Position numbers and translations under genes: made by a program. From Melastoma dodecandrum (taxonomy: Eukaryota > Streptophyta > Magnoliopsida > Myrtales > Melastomataceae), in contig JARUPY010000539.1 of assembly GCA_029817715.1 (NCBI GenBank), forward strand, positions 7,911,501 to 7,975,500: a DNA stretch of 64,000 nucleotides, in the 5' to 3' direction. Shown here piece by piece: positions 44,438 to 54,955 of this stretch. A model generated the notes under the pieces. That model was not told where the DNA came from, did no database searches, and worked only from the letters and a program-made list of their open reading frames with translations. Each line of letters opens with the position of its first letter. Within the stretch, counting starts at the first letter, position 1.

Positions 44438-46541
44438 CTAATTCCCTCTACGTCTAGTCGATCTCCTCCTCGCATATTGTACGAGAACGGGACGCTGCTC
44501 CGATGAGTCGCCCGGGAATAGCTGTGTAACTTGAGATGGCTCTCCGAAATGGTCGTACCTGAAACGGTTATGTTAATTGAGTTTAACTATAACGAAACTT
44601 CGAAATTTTATTGAACTTACCCAAATTCTCCCGCTCCTTTAACCGGAGCTCCAGGAGTCGAACTCGACCCAACCTCAAAATGTGGCGTGCAATACTCGTC
44701 ATCCACATGAGTAATTTGTGATATGAGCATCCCTTCCCGCACTTCATGACCCTCCTCGTCAAATACGGGATCGTCATATGCTTCTGGCATGTCCACATCT
44801 CTGTCGAAGGGCTGTTCTTCATGTGGCATGTCATCCTCGTCAATTGGCTCGAAGTGCTGTCCTCCTCCAGCATCGCCCTGGAACTCAAACGCCGGTTGGT
44901 CTTCCAAGCCGCCGGTTCGACCATATAGTCGAACCGGTCCGTACTCTCTGAGCATTTTCATGGAGTCATCGGCAAGAGAGACGAGATCCGGCTGGTCAGA
45001 TTGTAGCTTGATCTTTCTAAAATTCTTCAGCTGTCACAGAGTAACGACGTGAATGAATATATGTTAAACAAGGAAAATCGAATAGAAATAAGTAATGTAC
45101 TTACCATTTTCCCCAGCATGGATCCTGTATGGGAAATATATTGCCGAGTATGATTCGCGTACCACTTGGAATATTTCTTCCGTGAATCCCACTCCAGCGG
45201 CACGACATAGTTGAGCCGATCTTCCCAGATATCCACAAATTGTCGGTGGATCTCCCTCCAGTTGTTCATATTCTTCCCGCGAAGATCAATGCGATGAAGA
45301 GCTTTGCTGGTGTCGCACTGATCGGGTACCAGCTGCAGATCGCCGAACTGACGGATTACTCTATCTGGGAAGTACCATTCCACAATATAGAAGCATATTA
45401 GGGGTACACGGGCATGCCAAATCATCTGGCCGGACCGACAGTAAGCTGGAAGCATATTTATCAGCTGTTCAGGGTAGGGATGCCAAATGACCTGCATATT
45501 TCAATGAGAACGTTAAAGGGAGATATGACACAATCAAATGTAATTACTTTATGTGCTCGTTTCGCAAACCTGATCACTGCTTTGCCTGTCGAAGGCCTCT
45601 CTGTACGATGCAAGCACATGCGTCGCAACCGTGCGCACATCCTTCGCTACGGCCCAACGATAACTAAGAGGCATATCCTCTAAAAAAGGAGATCGACGTC
45701 TCAACGGCGCTACATGTGGGAATCTATCCCACGCCCAAATCTGTAGTAAAATAAGTGGGCCCTCGATCTGTGACGCCTTATGGTGAGACGCCTTGCACAA
45801 GCTCCTATATAACCAGGCTAGGCATGCACTACCCCAACTATACTGTCCCGTTTTCTCTAAATCAGCTAATAGTGGCAACCAGAATAGGTGTACTAAGTTG
45901 TCCGACTTAGTAGTGAACAACATACCACCTATAAGCTGAAGGATGTACGCCCTCGTGTACATCTGAACCACATCCTCAGTGGCATCTACTGGAATCTCAG
46001 AGAAATTTTGGGCCAACCAGCTAAGTCTAATACGACCCGACCTAATGTTATCTCCAGCAGGTACACGGCCTAACAACTCATGACACACCTCGACTGCCGA
46101 TATCGAGGTGTCACCTATAACTGCAAATCCATCAACAGGCAATCCAAGCTGAATAGCAACATCCTGTAGGGTCACCGTCATCTCACCGTGCACCATGTGG
46201 AAGGTGTGCGTCTCCGGTCTCCACCGTTCCGTTAACGCAGTGATCAAAGCCCAATCCAGAGAGATAAATGGAAGCTTCGCCACTCCGTAGAATCCCGCCT
46301 GACGGAGATAGACATCCATACGTGGATCGCTAGCAAGTCCCTTTAGCGATTTCTCAACCCTACGGCATGTTAGAACATTGTTCTGCAAAGAGAATACGAA
46401 TTATTAAACAATGTATGAATATAGAATGATTTTAAAGTAAACAAATCGACTTACCATATTATATCCGGCTTCCCATACAGCCGTGGATCGATGCTCTCCT
46501 TGAGCATGAAGGATATCTGTCTTCCTTGGCCCTGGACGCAT
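44438..46541 (-). CDS. plant mobile domain (PMD) protein, MAIN/MAIL-like, MULE-borne
   Basis: Five exons on the - strand join without a stop: 46541-46455, 46382-45570, 45491-45105, 45030-44621 and 44558-44438, 605 aa, all with GT-AG introns. It starts MRPGPRKTDILHAQGEHRST. The plant mobile domain follows: PRMDVYLRQAGFYGV, SLDWALITALTERWRPETHT, HMVHGEMTVTLQDVAIQLGL, and RAYILQLIGGMLFTTKSDN. Then come LAWLYRSLCKASHH, WHARVPLICFYIVEWYFPDR and QYISHTGSML. The C-terminal part is acidic (DEDDMPHEEQPFDRDVDMPE) and ends in a basic YARRRSTRRRGN. Host MAIN and MAIL1 (PMD-C) act in the nucleus in transposon silencing and meristem maintenance; transposon-borne PMD genes are known in Mutator and gypsy elements, but their role is unclear. 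Here it is head-to-tail with the transposase, ATG 96 bp past its stop. Introns plus an intact frame argue for maintained function. Confidence 0.88.
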
Positions 46542-46636
46542 TTCCTGTAAGCCAATTTAAGCAGATTTGGACTCCATAAGAATGTAACAGTAATAACATT
46601 TCAAATCGGAAGATAAAATACTTACAAATATTACGA

Positions 46637-49288
46637 TTAGGAGCAACTAGTACTCCGAGATCGAACCCTAATATCCATCTCATTATGTATACGTGATGAC
46701 CTTGGACGCCCACGTGGCCTGACCCTTGTCGGGTCAGGATTGACTATAGGGAAACGATATTCTGCCCAGTCTTCTTTGCAATCAAAAGAATGCCAACGTG
46801 AAGCATATACGGCCTTCTGACACTCGAATGAGTAGAATCGACTTATGACAGCCGTATGATCAATATGCAAGAATGCATAACATGCCAACGCATGAGAACA
46901 AGGTATGCGAAATATTTGCCACTTCTTACAGCTGCATTTACGATTTTGGAGAAATACATATTTCACACGATGTCTTCCTTTAGTCTTTACGTCAAATCTA
47001 CCCTCTTGTCGATCGAGAAGAACGACTTCGAATCGTTTGCCTTTCTCCATGCCTTTGCATAACCTCGTTTGACAAACGTTAGTGAAACGTTCGCCAATTT
47101 GCAACGCAGAATCTGCATCATCTCGTCGAGATATCCAATATGAAACGCAATTATACCATACTTTTCTGACCAGAGCAGAAACCGGAAGATTTCTGGCACC
47201 TCTGATAACGGAGTTATAACTCTCGCTTAAATTCGTAGTCATAAGACCATATCTATAAAATCCATCTCCGCTCAAAGTCCATTGCTCTGCACTCATCTCT
47301 GTGAAAAATTCACCAGCTTCTGGCAATGTTTGAAACAAGCTTCTCATCATGTTGTTATACTTCAAAGTCATTGATTTCCTCCCTGCGGCTACCAACTTCC
47401 TCTTACATACTACATTTTTGTACCTCGTATTGAAATTACTTGCAACGTGTCTAAGACAAAAGCGCCAATGTGCAAACGGAGGAGTCCAACCAACCTGAGG
47501 ATCATTCACGGCCGCTTGTATTCCAGAATGTCTATCGGAAATTAAACATACACCTCCTGTCCTACCACCGACAACATACCCCTTTAGACATCTTAAGAAC
47601 CAACTCCATGAGTCGTAGCTTTCTTCATCAACCAAGGCAAAAGCAAGCGGCACAATATGGTTCTCTCCGTCCATTGAACATGCAATTAACAATTTATGCT
47701 TGTACTTACCATATAGAAAAGTGCCATCAATGCTCACCACCGGCCGACAATGCATAAACGCTTGAATACACTGACCGAAAGCCCAAAACACTTTCTGAAA
47801 ATAAAAATCCGTCACTTCCCCAACATTACAACATTCACCCCAATCAACAATTGTTCCGGGGTTGGCACTTCTAATTGCATTAAGAAGATGCGGCAACTCA
47901 TTATAGGATTCATCCCAATCACCGTATTCAAGTGAAATTGCCTTCCTCTTCGCATCCCATACACGTCTCCTACTAACTTCGTACCCGAATCTCTCCTTTA
48001 TTACATTCCGTAGGAACGAAACTTTCACTTCTGGAGATTCCTTAACAAAAATACGAAAGTATGGAGCCATGAAGTTACAATCAATCCGAGGATGATCTTG
48101 AGTAAGCACTGCATTTAAACATGTATGCGGCTCACCAACAATTGTTATTTCAAACTCATGATCACAAGAACGTTGCCTCCCACGTAATCTCCACTTGCAA
48201 CCACCCCCACTCTCCGAACAGATAACGGCCCACTTAATCTTATCCGTCTCGATGATATCGTAATTGTAATGGTTCTTGATGCAGAATGTGTTCACCGTCT
48301 TAATGAGTTCCTTCTTATTTTTGAACCTCATCCCTTTACGAAATTCAACCACAGATTCAGTATCGTCTGTAATCGTAACATCATCGTCCTCCTCCACAAT
48401 CACCTTCCCAGTATCACCACTATCAAGATAGAAAGGTATAGGTTTCTCCAACCGTCTTCTAGACGGACCAGCATCATTAATCCCTTCTTTATCGTTTTCC
48501 AAATCAACTCCCTTAAACATTTCCTCATCAGTATCGACCTCATTATCGGAATTCACTATAGACTCAAGGATATTATTCTCATATTGCCGATACATCATTT
48601 CGTCTACCACTCCTTGATCGCCTAAGTCACGTTCTAAACAATCAAACGGATCCCCATCTTCATAATCATCATATTCATGACCATCCCCATCGTTATCATC
48701 CTCCCCATCGTTATCATCATCCTCTTCATTATCACCTTCTTCCTCATTATCACCATCCCCGTCATTCCCTTCGTAACGGCTACATCTTTCAATCACCGGA
48801 GTCAACCGACGACTACTTTCACCCACATTCCTATTTACAAGGTGGTCATGCACATTAAAGCTCCCCTCATTAACATTTACTCTTACGATCTCATTCCCCA
48901 CATTACCACCATGCATACTTCTTGAACTTCCTGCCCTCTCTTCATTGCCATAATGAGCAGAAACTGATGTAACATATATTTCTTGAATGCGATCGTCATT
49001 GCACATAGCAAATTCACACAACAATCTCACATCCTCATCATCACCAATAGGTACTAACACAAACTTAATGCCAGATGCGGTATACGAATGAACGGGATAT
49101 CTATGACATATTTCCAACCTACTTCCTTCATTCAATCTCATTGCATTTGAGATAACCCTTTCTAATTGCACATAATCGATTTCACCCGATACCTTTAAAC
49201 GTTTCAGAGGACCCCTATTATAACCAACTCCTTCACTACTATGAATAACCTTCCCATTTCCATACAACAGTAAATGTACGTGCGACAT
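46637..49288 (-). CDS. MURA-type Mutator transposase, intact 883 aa
   Basis: Single uninterrupted frame from ATG 49288 (MSHVHLLLYGNGKVIHSSEG). The N-terminal 105 residues form an mudrA-like globular region. An Asp/Glu-rich tract follows at about 170-225. Residues 308-385 hold the MuDR zinc-type DNA-binding region (FRKGMRFKNKKELIKTVNTF, WAVICSESGGGCKWRLRGR). The DDE core starts at SIDGTFLYGKYKHKLLIACS (Asp about 521), with LISDRHSG (Asp about 584) and FCLRHVASNFN after it. A SWIM zinc finger (CSCKKWQIFRIPCSHALACY) lies near 784-812, and a basic RVRPRGRPRSSR AT-hook-like end near 862. It excises and reinserts the element by binding the TIRs. The upstream region before the right TIR carries several telo-box motifs. 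No inactivating change was noticed; the third catalytic acidic residue was not pinned down. Confidence 0.93.
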   Translation of the reverse strand: MSHVHLLLYGNGKVIHSSEGVGYNRGPLKRLKVSGEIDYVQLERVISNAMRLNEGSRLEICHRYPVHSYTASGIKFVLVPIGDDEDVRLLCEFAMCNDDRIQEIYVTSVSAHYGNEERAGSSRSMHGGNVGNEIVRVNVNEGSFNVHDHLVNRNVGESSRRLTPVIERCSRYEGNDGDGDNEEEGDNEEDDDNDGEDDNDGDGHEYDDYEDGDPFDCLERDLGDQGVVDEMMYRQYENNILESIVNSDNEVDTDEEMFKGVDLENDKEGINDAGPSRRRLEKPIPFYLDSGDTGKVIVEEDDDVTITDDTESVVEFRKGMRFKNKKELIKTVNTFCIKNHYNYDIIETDKIKWAVICSESGGGCKWRLRGRQRSCDHEFEITIVGEPHTCLNAVLTQDHPRIDCNFMAPYFRIFVKESPEVKVSFLRNVIKERFGYEVSRRRVWDAKRKAISLEYGDWDESYNELPHLLNAIRSANPGTIVDWGECCNVGEVTDFYFQKVFWAFGQCIQAFMHCRPVVSIDGTFLYGKYKHKLLIACSMDGENHIVPLAFALVDEESYDSWSWFLRCLKGYVVGGRTGGVCLISDRHSGIQAAVNDPQVGWTPPFAHWRFCLRHVASNFNTRYKNVVCKRKLVAAGRKSMTLKYNNMMRSLFQTLPEAGEFFTEMSAEQWTLSGDGFYRYGLMTTNLSESYNSVIRGARNLPVSALVRKVWYNCVSYWISRRDDADSALQIGERFTNVCQTRLCKGMEKGKRFEVVLLDRQEGRFDVKTKGRHRVKYVFLQNRKCSCKKWQIFRIPCSHALACYAFLHIDHTAVISRFYSFECQKAVYASRWHSFDCKEDWAEYRFPIVNPDPTRVRPRGRPRSSRIHNEMDIRVRSRSTSCS

Positions 49289-49469
49289 TGAAGAAACGTA
49301 AGATAGTACTTACGATATAGAGAATAACGGCTTCAATCGACTTCCAAATACCTACAATTATTTTAAAAATTTACAATTAATCTCTACATTCAAATAACCA
49401 CAAATCAAATAACACATAAATCTAATCAAACACACATCAAATAACACTACTATCAAATAACTATAATTT

Positions 49470-49605
49470 CACCGTACCCTAAATTGAACTAACCCTAAAT
49501 TCAACTCTTCCAAATACCTACAAATAAACCCAACATCAACCCTAATTTCAATTAACCCTAAATTGAACTTAACCCTAAATTCACCTAACCCTAAATTCAA
49601 AATAA
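49470..49605 (-). promoter_or_regulatory. cluster of telo-box-like ACCCTAAATT motifs upstream of the transposase
   Basis: At least six copies of (A/T)ACCCTAA(A/T)TT occur within 136 bp, about 180-320 bp upstream of the transposase ATG. The AACCCTAA telo box is a known plant promoter element of cell-cycle and ribosome genes and a binding site for telomere-repeat-binding factors and Polycomb. A role here is inference; a decayed telomere-like minisatellite is the alternative. Confidence 0.5.
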
Positions 49606-49667
49606 CTCTAAAATCGACAAAACCTAATCTAACGGCGTGAAACGCTTACAATAACGGACGGAATGGC

Positions 49668-49775
49668 GGGAAGTGAAGACGGGAGGAATGGACGGATCTA
49701 GGGCACACAACGGGGACGCGGAGGCGGGAGGAATGGACGGATCTAGGGCACACAACGGGGACGCGGAGGCGGATC
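49668..49775. repeat. 50-bp tandem pair inside MULE 2
   Basis: GCGGGAGGAATGGACGGATC followed by TAGGGCACACAACGGGGACG occurs twice in direct succession (about 49673-49722 and 49723-49772), with a third partial GGATCTAGGGCA. It lies between the telo-box cluster and the right TIR. Confidence 0.8.
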
Positions 49776-49954
49776 TAGGGCAGAGAACGGACGGACGGGT
49801 AGAGGACGAACGGGCGGCCGGGCAGACGATGAACGGGCGGCCGGGCAGAGGTGGGACGCGCGGGCAGACAAAGACGGCCGGGGAGGGGAGGGACGGAGGT
49901 TTTTTAGGTCGGGGGAGGCGCTTAAGTCGGGGGGAGGAAGAAGCCGACTTGTGT

Positions 49955-50396
49955 ATAGTCGGGGCGGGGGCGGGTTTTGAAAACCCGCCCCTTGTTAAAG
50001 TAAGAGAGGGGCGGGTTCCCAAAACCCGCCCCTGGTGGACATGGGAAAGGGGCGGGTTCCCAAAACCCGCCCCTTCTGGGACTAAGAGGAAGCCCCCCGT
50101 GCACTTGAAAAATTTCCAAGTGTCCGGGGGGCGCGTTTTGAGAACCCGTTTTCATGGAAAGACGGGTTCTCAAAACGCGCCTTCATGGTATGTGTGCACT
50201 GCCCATAGGGGCGGGTTTTGGGAACCCGCCCCCTTGCATTTTACACCGAGGGCGGGTTCTCAAAACCCGCCCTCTTTGTTATCCCGGGGGCGCGGTTTCA
50301 AAACGCGCCCCATCGACGGGATTTCGCTAATTTACAAAACTTCGGCCGTTTTTGCCGAATTTTTTTAAAAACGAACTGTTCATCCGTACAATCCTC
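49955..50396 (-). repeat. MULE 2 right terminal inverted repeat
   Basis: 442 bp, the reverse complement of the left TIR except that it has three rather than five 41-bp hairpin units. It ends TGTTCATCCGTACAATCCTC. Confidence 0.92.
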
Positions 50397-50485
50397 GAAT
50401 GTTGGGGCCCATCCTACATCGGTCGTCGCTCCCGCCTGCAAAAGTCAATGTTATCTCATGTGTCTAGTCTAAAATGAATTTGTTT

Positions 50486-50594
50486 GGCTGTGTTTGTTTT
50501 TGTAGGAAAAGAAAAAAGAAAGGAAAACTCTTGCCCCAATAAACTTTTTTCCTCTTGCGTTCAAAAGTTTTCTTTCAATTTCAAACATAGCCTT
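50486..50594. mobile_element. possible second, diverged copy of the same MITE family
   Basis: The segment starts GGCTGTGTTTGTTTTTGTAG and ends CAAACATAGCC, again an AAAGAAAGGAAAA-rich interior, just upstream of the first MITE. Flanks are TTT and TTA, so the duplication is imperfect. Confidence 0.45.
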
Positions 50595-50627
50595 AAGGCT
50601 TCAAAATTTCCGAACGATTGTCTCTAA

Positions 50628-50777
50628 GGCAGTGTTTGTTTACCTAAGGAAAAGAATGGAAAAGAAAAGAAAGGAAAAAAATTTTAAAATCTCAATAAAG
50701 ATAGATTGTCTTGGGAATCGAGTTTTCTAATCATTTCTTTTCTTTTCTCTAGTTTTCCAATGAAAACAAACACAGCC
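50628..50777. mobile_element. Tourist-like MITE (PIF/Harbinger type)
   Basis: A 150-bp AT-rich element with terminal inverted repeats GGCAGTGTTTGTTT and AAACAAACACAGCC, flanked by TAA on both sides (50625-50627 and 50778-50780). A 3-bp TAA/TTA duplication and GG(C/G) ends fit PIF/Harbinger MITEs. No coding capacity. Confidence 0.7.
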
Positions 50778-50780
50778 TAA

Positions 50781-51800
50781 ATTACAATTTGAATTAGCGA
50801 CTTCAGCCAATGTATGAATCCATTACTTCAATTAGTGATTTCAGTCGTCCGGGGTAAAATCGCTACTAGTAGCGATTTAATGGCGATTGATTAAATAACA
50901 TAGACTCGTTATTCTAAGTAACGAGTTTATTATATTATATTAAAAGTTGTTACTTCAAATACCGACTTTAAATGAAAACATTTTTAGAAGGAAGTCATTG
51001 TTTAGATTAGTTAGTTCATGTTAAGCTTTGCTTGTAGAAGTATTGACTTTCTTCTCGATAAAATAAAATGGGAAAATGAAAAGAAGAACCAAACGTTGTT
51101 ATTTTCTAAGACTAAATTTTCTAATCCAATCCAGTGACTACCTTTTATAACTAAAATAAATCGTCAAATAAAAGTGGACGAAAGATTGAAGTATTGATTT
51201 TTTTTTTTAGAAGCAAGTAGCAAGTTATTTCTTACCGAAAGAAATAGGTAAATAATAGCGAAACAGAAAATCTTGAGTGTTTTTTTAACAAGGAAGTCCT
51301 TATTTGAAATAAGGATTTGCTCCTTAATAATAATTTTATTTGAAAAAATTTAAGTCGCTAACAAGTAATAATTTATAATGTTGAAGTATTGATTTGAAGT
51401 CGATAATTAACTGATAAAAAAATTAAAAAAGGGATTAGGTTCCTTGTCAACAACCTCACTTATTTCTCCCTATGCGAAGCCCGCGTTTCTGCTAACCATT
51501 AAATTTCGATTTCACGCTGACGATCGAATTATACGCGTGAATTTTCATTTTAGATAGAATAAAAGAAGAGGGACAAAAGGTATAGCAAAATACATCATAT
51601 TAAGATTAGTTTTAAATAATATAAATGTGACTACGGAATTTAAATTTTAAAATTTACCCGAAATTTTAGGTATGAGTCTCGCTTCCAACTCGAAGTCCAT
51701 TGATCTTAATCATAGAATTTAAAATTAAATAAGTTTAAATTGATTGTTTAATTTATTTATTTTTTTAATAATTTTTTCCTTATGGTTATAAAAAAGAAGG
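50781..51800. other. AT-rich intergenic region and RAD23 upstream sequence
   Basis: No gene was recognised. Short repeats of the TAGTAGCGATTT type occur near 50860. The last 50 bp lead into the RAD23 5' leader. Confidence 0.4.
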
Positions 51801-51803
51801 ACA

Positions 51804-51822
51804 GGGAGGGAGGGAGGGAGGG
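51804..51822 (+). promoter_or_regulatory. (GGGA)n tract in RAD23 5' leader, G-quadruplex-capable
   Basis: Five GGG runs separated by single A, ending 31 bp upstream of the RAD23 start codon. Such a tract can fold as a quadruplex in the RNA. Whether it lies inside the transcript and affects translation is inference. Confidence 0.5.
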
Positions 51823-51853
51823 AGTGTCGGCGGTAGAGAGAGATAAGGGGGAG

Positions 51854-54795
51854 ATGAAGATTGTCGTGAAAACCCTCAAGGGGACAACCTTCGACGTCGA
51901 TGTCAATCCTGTCGATATGGTTAGGGCTTCCCGCCACCGAATTCCTTTAGTGACTAGGATCGATCGGGTTGTTCTTAGGGTTAGGTTCTTCACCGAGATT
52001 GCGATCGTGATCTACTGATTGCGCGTCTGCCTGCTGTTTTGATTTGTTTGCTGGATTGTTAAGGCGATCGCCTGTGGGCAATGCTTTGGAGTTAGGGTTT
52101 TTGGCGGAATTTTACGTGGTGGGGTGTGTGTGTGTGTTGTGTAGTCTGCTTCGGTAGATTGTGCTTGATTAGATTGGCGACATGTTCCCTTAGAATATGA
52201 CCGTGCTGGTGCGTGTCAGTTGGTGATTTGGCATGGGTGGTTTAATTTGTGATGTAATGGATGGCAAAGGGTTAAAGCGGGAGATACTGAGCAGCAACTT
52301 ATGTCTCTTCGTGATTGATTTGATTGTTTTTTATATTTGAACTTCTCACATCCAGGTTGCTGCTGTAAAGCAAAGCATAGAGTCGTCACAGGGAGCCGGT
52401 TTGTATCCGGCCTCACAGCAAATGTTGATTTATCAGGGGAAAGTTCTGAAAGATAACACCACATTGGAAGAAAATAATGTTGCCGACAATAGCTTCGTGG
52501 TCATAATGTTGACCAAGGTAAAATATGTTTTGCCATCGGTTTTCTTCTTTCTTTTTCATGTAACAGAAAGCATGGCAGGGTGCTTTTATAACTTCACATG
52601 GAACATCTTTATGCAATCCTCTTTTGTACTGAGCTTTGTCGGTGCTCTGCGAGTCTTGTATCCATCACTAGGATTATCAGGGATTTCTTAATATAATTAA
52701 TTATGATTTTTCTCACTTAATTTCTGGCATTTGGTCTTTCTGCACAACTATTGGTCGTTAGAGCAAGAGCTCATCCAGTGAAGGTTCATCTGCCTCTTCT
52801 GCACCGGCAACTAAGGTAATTGATGCCACTTTGCCGTATTTTTTTTATCTCATTAGCTAGGCGCAACGCTATTATATTCAATTGGAATGGTGAACCGAGG
52901 GAGCCTTTTGTGAGACGATGTGGCATGTTAATATCCATGATCACAAAATTTTCTTGTATACCCATACCCCTTTAGTAATGCCTAATTCTATTTTCGTTTA
53001 TATGTAGGCTCCGGAGACAGTTGCGCCTCCTGCTGCATCTGTAGCACCATCTGCTACACCTCAGGCGCCGGTCATCTCGCCAACGTTAGTCTATTATATT
53101 ATTCCTCTCTTCCGTTCCCATTCATAATATGTTCATTTCCCTACTTTTTTAGTTAAACTGATAATTCTTTTGAAATAAATTTTCCAGTCCTGCATCTATC
53201 ACAACTCCAGCTTCTGCACCCTCCCCTGCACCGGTATCAACTGGGTGAGTGCTCATAACTACTTTTCTTAAGTGCTGAATAATTTATATTTAATTTATCT
53301 AGCAACTGAACATGTATCTTCTCCCTCATCAGGTCAGAATCTGTTGTTTATGGCCAAGCAGCATCCAACTTAGTAGCTGGAACCAATTTGGAAGGAACAA
53401 TTCAGCAGATTTTGGATATGGGCGGAGGCACATGGGATAGGGACACAGTTGTCCGTGCCCTTCATGCTGCTTACAACAATCCAGAAAGAGCTGTTGAATA
53501 CTTGTATTCGGTGGGTGACTATTGTGCTCTCATTTGAATGTTATTCATCTAACAGTTTTCTCGAAGCTTCTATATTGTGTCTTGTTCTTAATAATGAGAT
53601 TGTGTTGTATGTGTTATCCTAATGACATTCTTAGATAGTTTCCTTGTCAGATCTATTTCTGGTTAGCTGTGCAATTCGATGGTCAGGAACTGTTGTTATT
53701 TGCGTGCTTTAGTTGCTTATTCTTGATGTTGTTTACTATCTGTTACCTCCATATTTTTCTTATTTTTTTTCTGAAGTGGATGCTAGTATCTAAGTGTTTT
53801 GCAACATTTAGGGTATCCCTGAGCAAGCTGATGTTCCAGCTGTAGCCCGTGCTCCTGCAACAGGGCAACCTGCTAATCCGCCTGCACAACCTGTGCAACC
53901 ACAGGCTGCGCCAGCTCCTACATCTGGCCCCAATGCCAATCCCTTGGATCTATTTCCGCAGGTAACAATGTGCTTAGCTTGAAATAGGTAGTGGCTTTGG
54001 TTACCAAGTCAATTTTCTTCTGGCAATAGGGCCTTCCGAGCGTTGGAGCTGGAGCAGGAGCAGCTGGGGCAAATACTCTTGACTTTCTTCGCAACAGCCA
54101 ACAGGTTTGTGTACCTCTTAATCTCGGGTCGGGAATAGGGGCATCTGAGCTTTGTTTAATTAGTTCATTTATGTCACCAGTAAACTTTATGTTATCTTCT
54201 TCAGTTCCAAGCTCTGCGAGCAATGGTACAGGCGAACCCACAAATATTGCAGGTTTGTCCTTAAAATTATGAAATTTTCTTTAGATCCTTGTTCATCTGA
54301 ACGCGGCTCAGGGTTTTCTCATATACAGCCGATGCTTCAAGAACTTGGGAATCAAAATCCACATTTGATGAGACTGATCCAAGAGCATCAAACTGATTTC
54401 CTTCGATTGATCAATGAACCTGTGGAGGGTGGAGAAGGGTAATAACATTTTATCTCTAATATTAACTGGTAACCTTAGTTCAGAGAACAGCTTGCTTAAT
54501 GTGTACGACTTCTCAGGAACATATTGGGGCAGTTGGCTGCATCCATGCCCCAGGCAGTATCAGTGACGCCCGAGGAACGCGAGGCGATTGAGCGGGTAAT
54601 TGACGTGCCTCCCTTGTTTTCCTTATCATAATGTTTCAGTCTTAGGAACTTTTCGTGCTGCCTCTGTTATTATCTCAGCTTGAGGCCATGGGATTTGATC
54701 GGGCAATAGTTATGGAGGTATACTTTGCTTGCAACAAGAACGAGGAGCTAGCCGCCAATTACCTTTTGGACCATATGCATGAATTCGAGGATTGA
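51854..54795 (+). CDS. RAD23: RAD23 ubiquitin receptor, 12 exons
   Basis: Exons 51854-51919, 52356-52517, 52762-52815, 53008-53084, 53188-53244, 53333-53510, 53812-53961, 54030-54104, 54205-54252, 54329-54438, 54517-54595 and 54679-54795 join in frame to 390 aa. Domains: ubiquitin-like 1-76 ([39 protein letters not shown]), which docks on the proteasome; an Ala/Pro/Ser linker; UBA1 about 155-198 ([20 protein letters not shown]); an STI1/XPC-binding region about 263-323 ([20 protein letters not shown]); and UBA2 about 350-390 ([20 protein letters not shown]) ending in HEFED. Plant RAD23 shuttles ubiquitylated proteins to the 26S proteasome and stabilises XPC in nucleotide-excision repair. Length and exon layout fit the family. 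The start is the ATG of [10 protein letters not shown]; the frame is open further upstream but not conserved. No lesion was seen. Confidence 0.96.
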
Positions 54796-54936
54796 TCACG
54801 AGAAGAAAAGAAAAGGATCACCCCCTTCTGCCCAGCTACTATCTTCAGTCAACCCTACTCTGGTTCGATTCCATATCCCTCTTAATCCTTGGTCTCTCGG
54901 ATGGTGGTTATGGATTGGGTTGTTTTTTTTTTTTGA

Positions 54937-54955
54937 GGGGGGGGGGGGGGGGGGG
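54937..54955 (+). repeat. 19-G homopolymer in RAD23 3' region
   Basis: A run of 19 G preceded by a T12 tract, about 140 bp after the RAD23 stop and so probably in the 3' UTR. Homopolymers this long are slippage-prone and the exact length is uncertain. Confidence 0.75.

Larger units (their letters stand above)
43755..50396 (-). mobile_element. Mutator-like element 2, apparently intact, carrying a plant-mobile-domain gene
   Basis: A 6.6-kb element with inverted repeats 43755-44278 and 49955-50396 and a perfect 10-bp target duplication GAATGTTGGG (43745-43754 and 50397-50406). It holds two - strand genes: an uninterrupted 883-aa MURA-type transposase (46637-49288) and a five-exon gene of 605 codons with a plant mobile domain (44438-46541). 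No stop or frameshift was seen in either. The TIRs contain GC-rich palindrome arrays, five units on the left and three on the right. Perfect TSD, intact coding capacity and near-identical TIR flanks suggest a recent insertion that may still be autonomous. Confidence 0.92.

Noticed and set aside
48269..48925. + strand frames rich in Ile, Thr and His opposite the transposase
   Set aside because: They are the complement of the transposase's Asp/Glu-rich tract.
49624..50472. Open frames on both strands across the MULE 2 right TIR
   Set aside because: Same cause: repeats of the hairpin array and a 50-bp tandem pair, with no domain signature.
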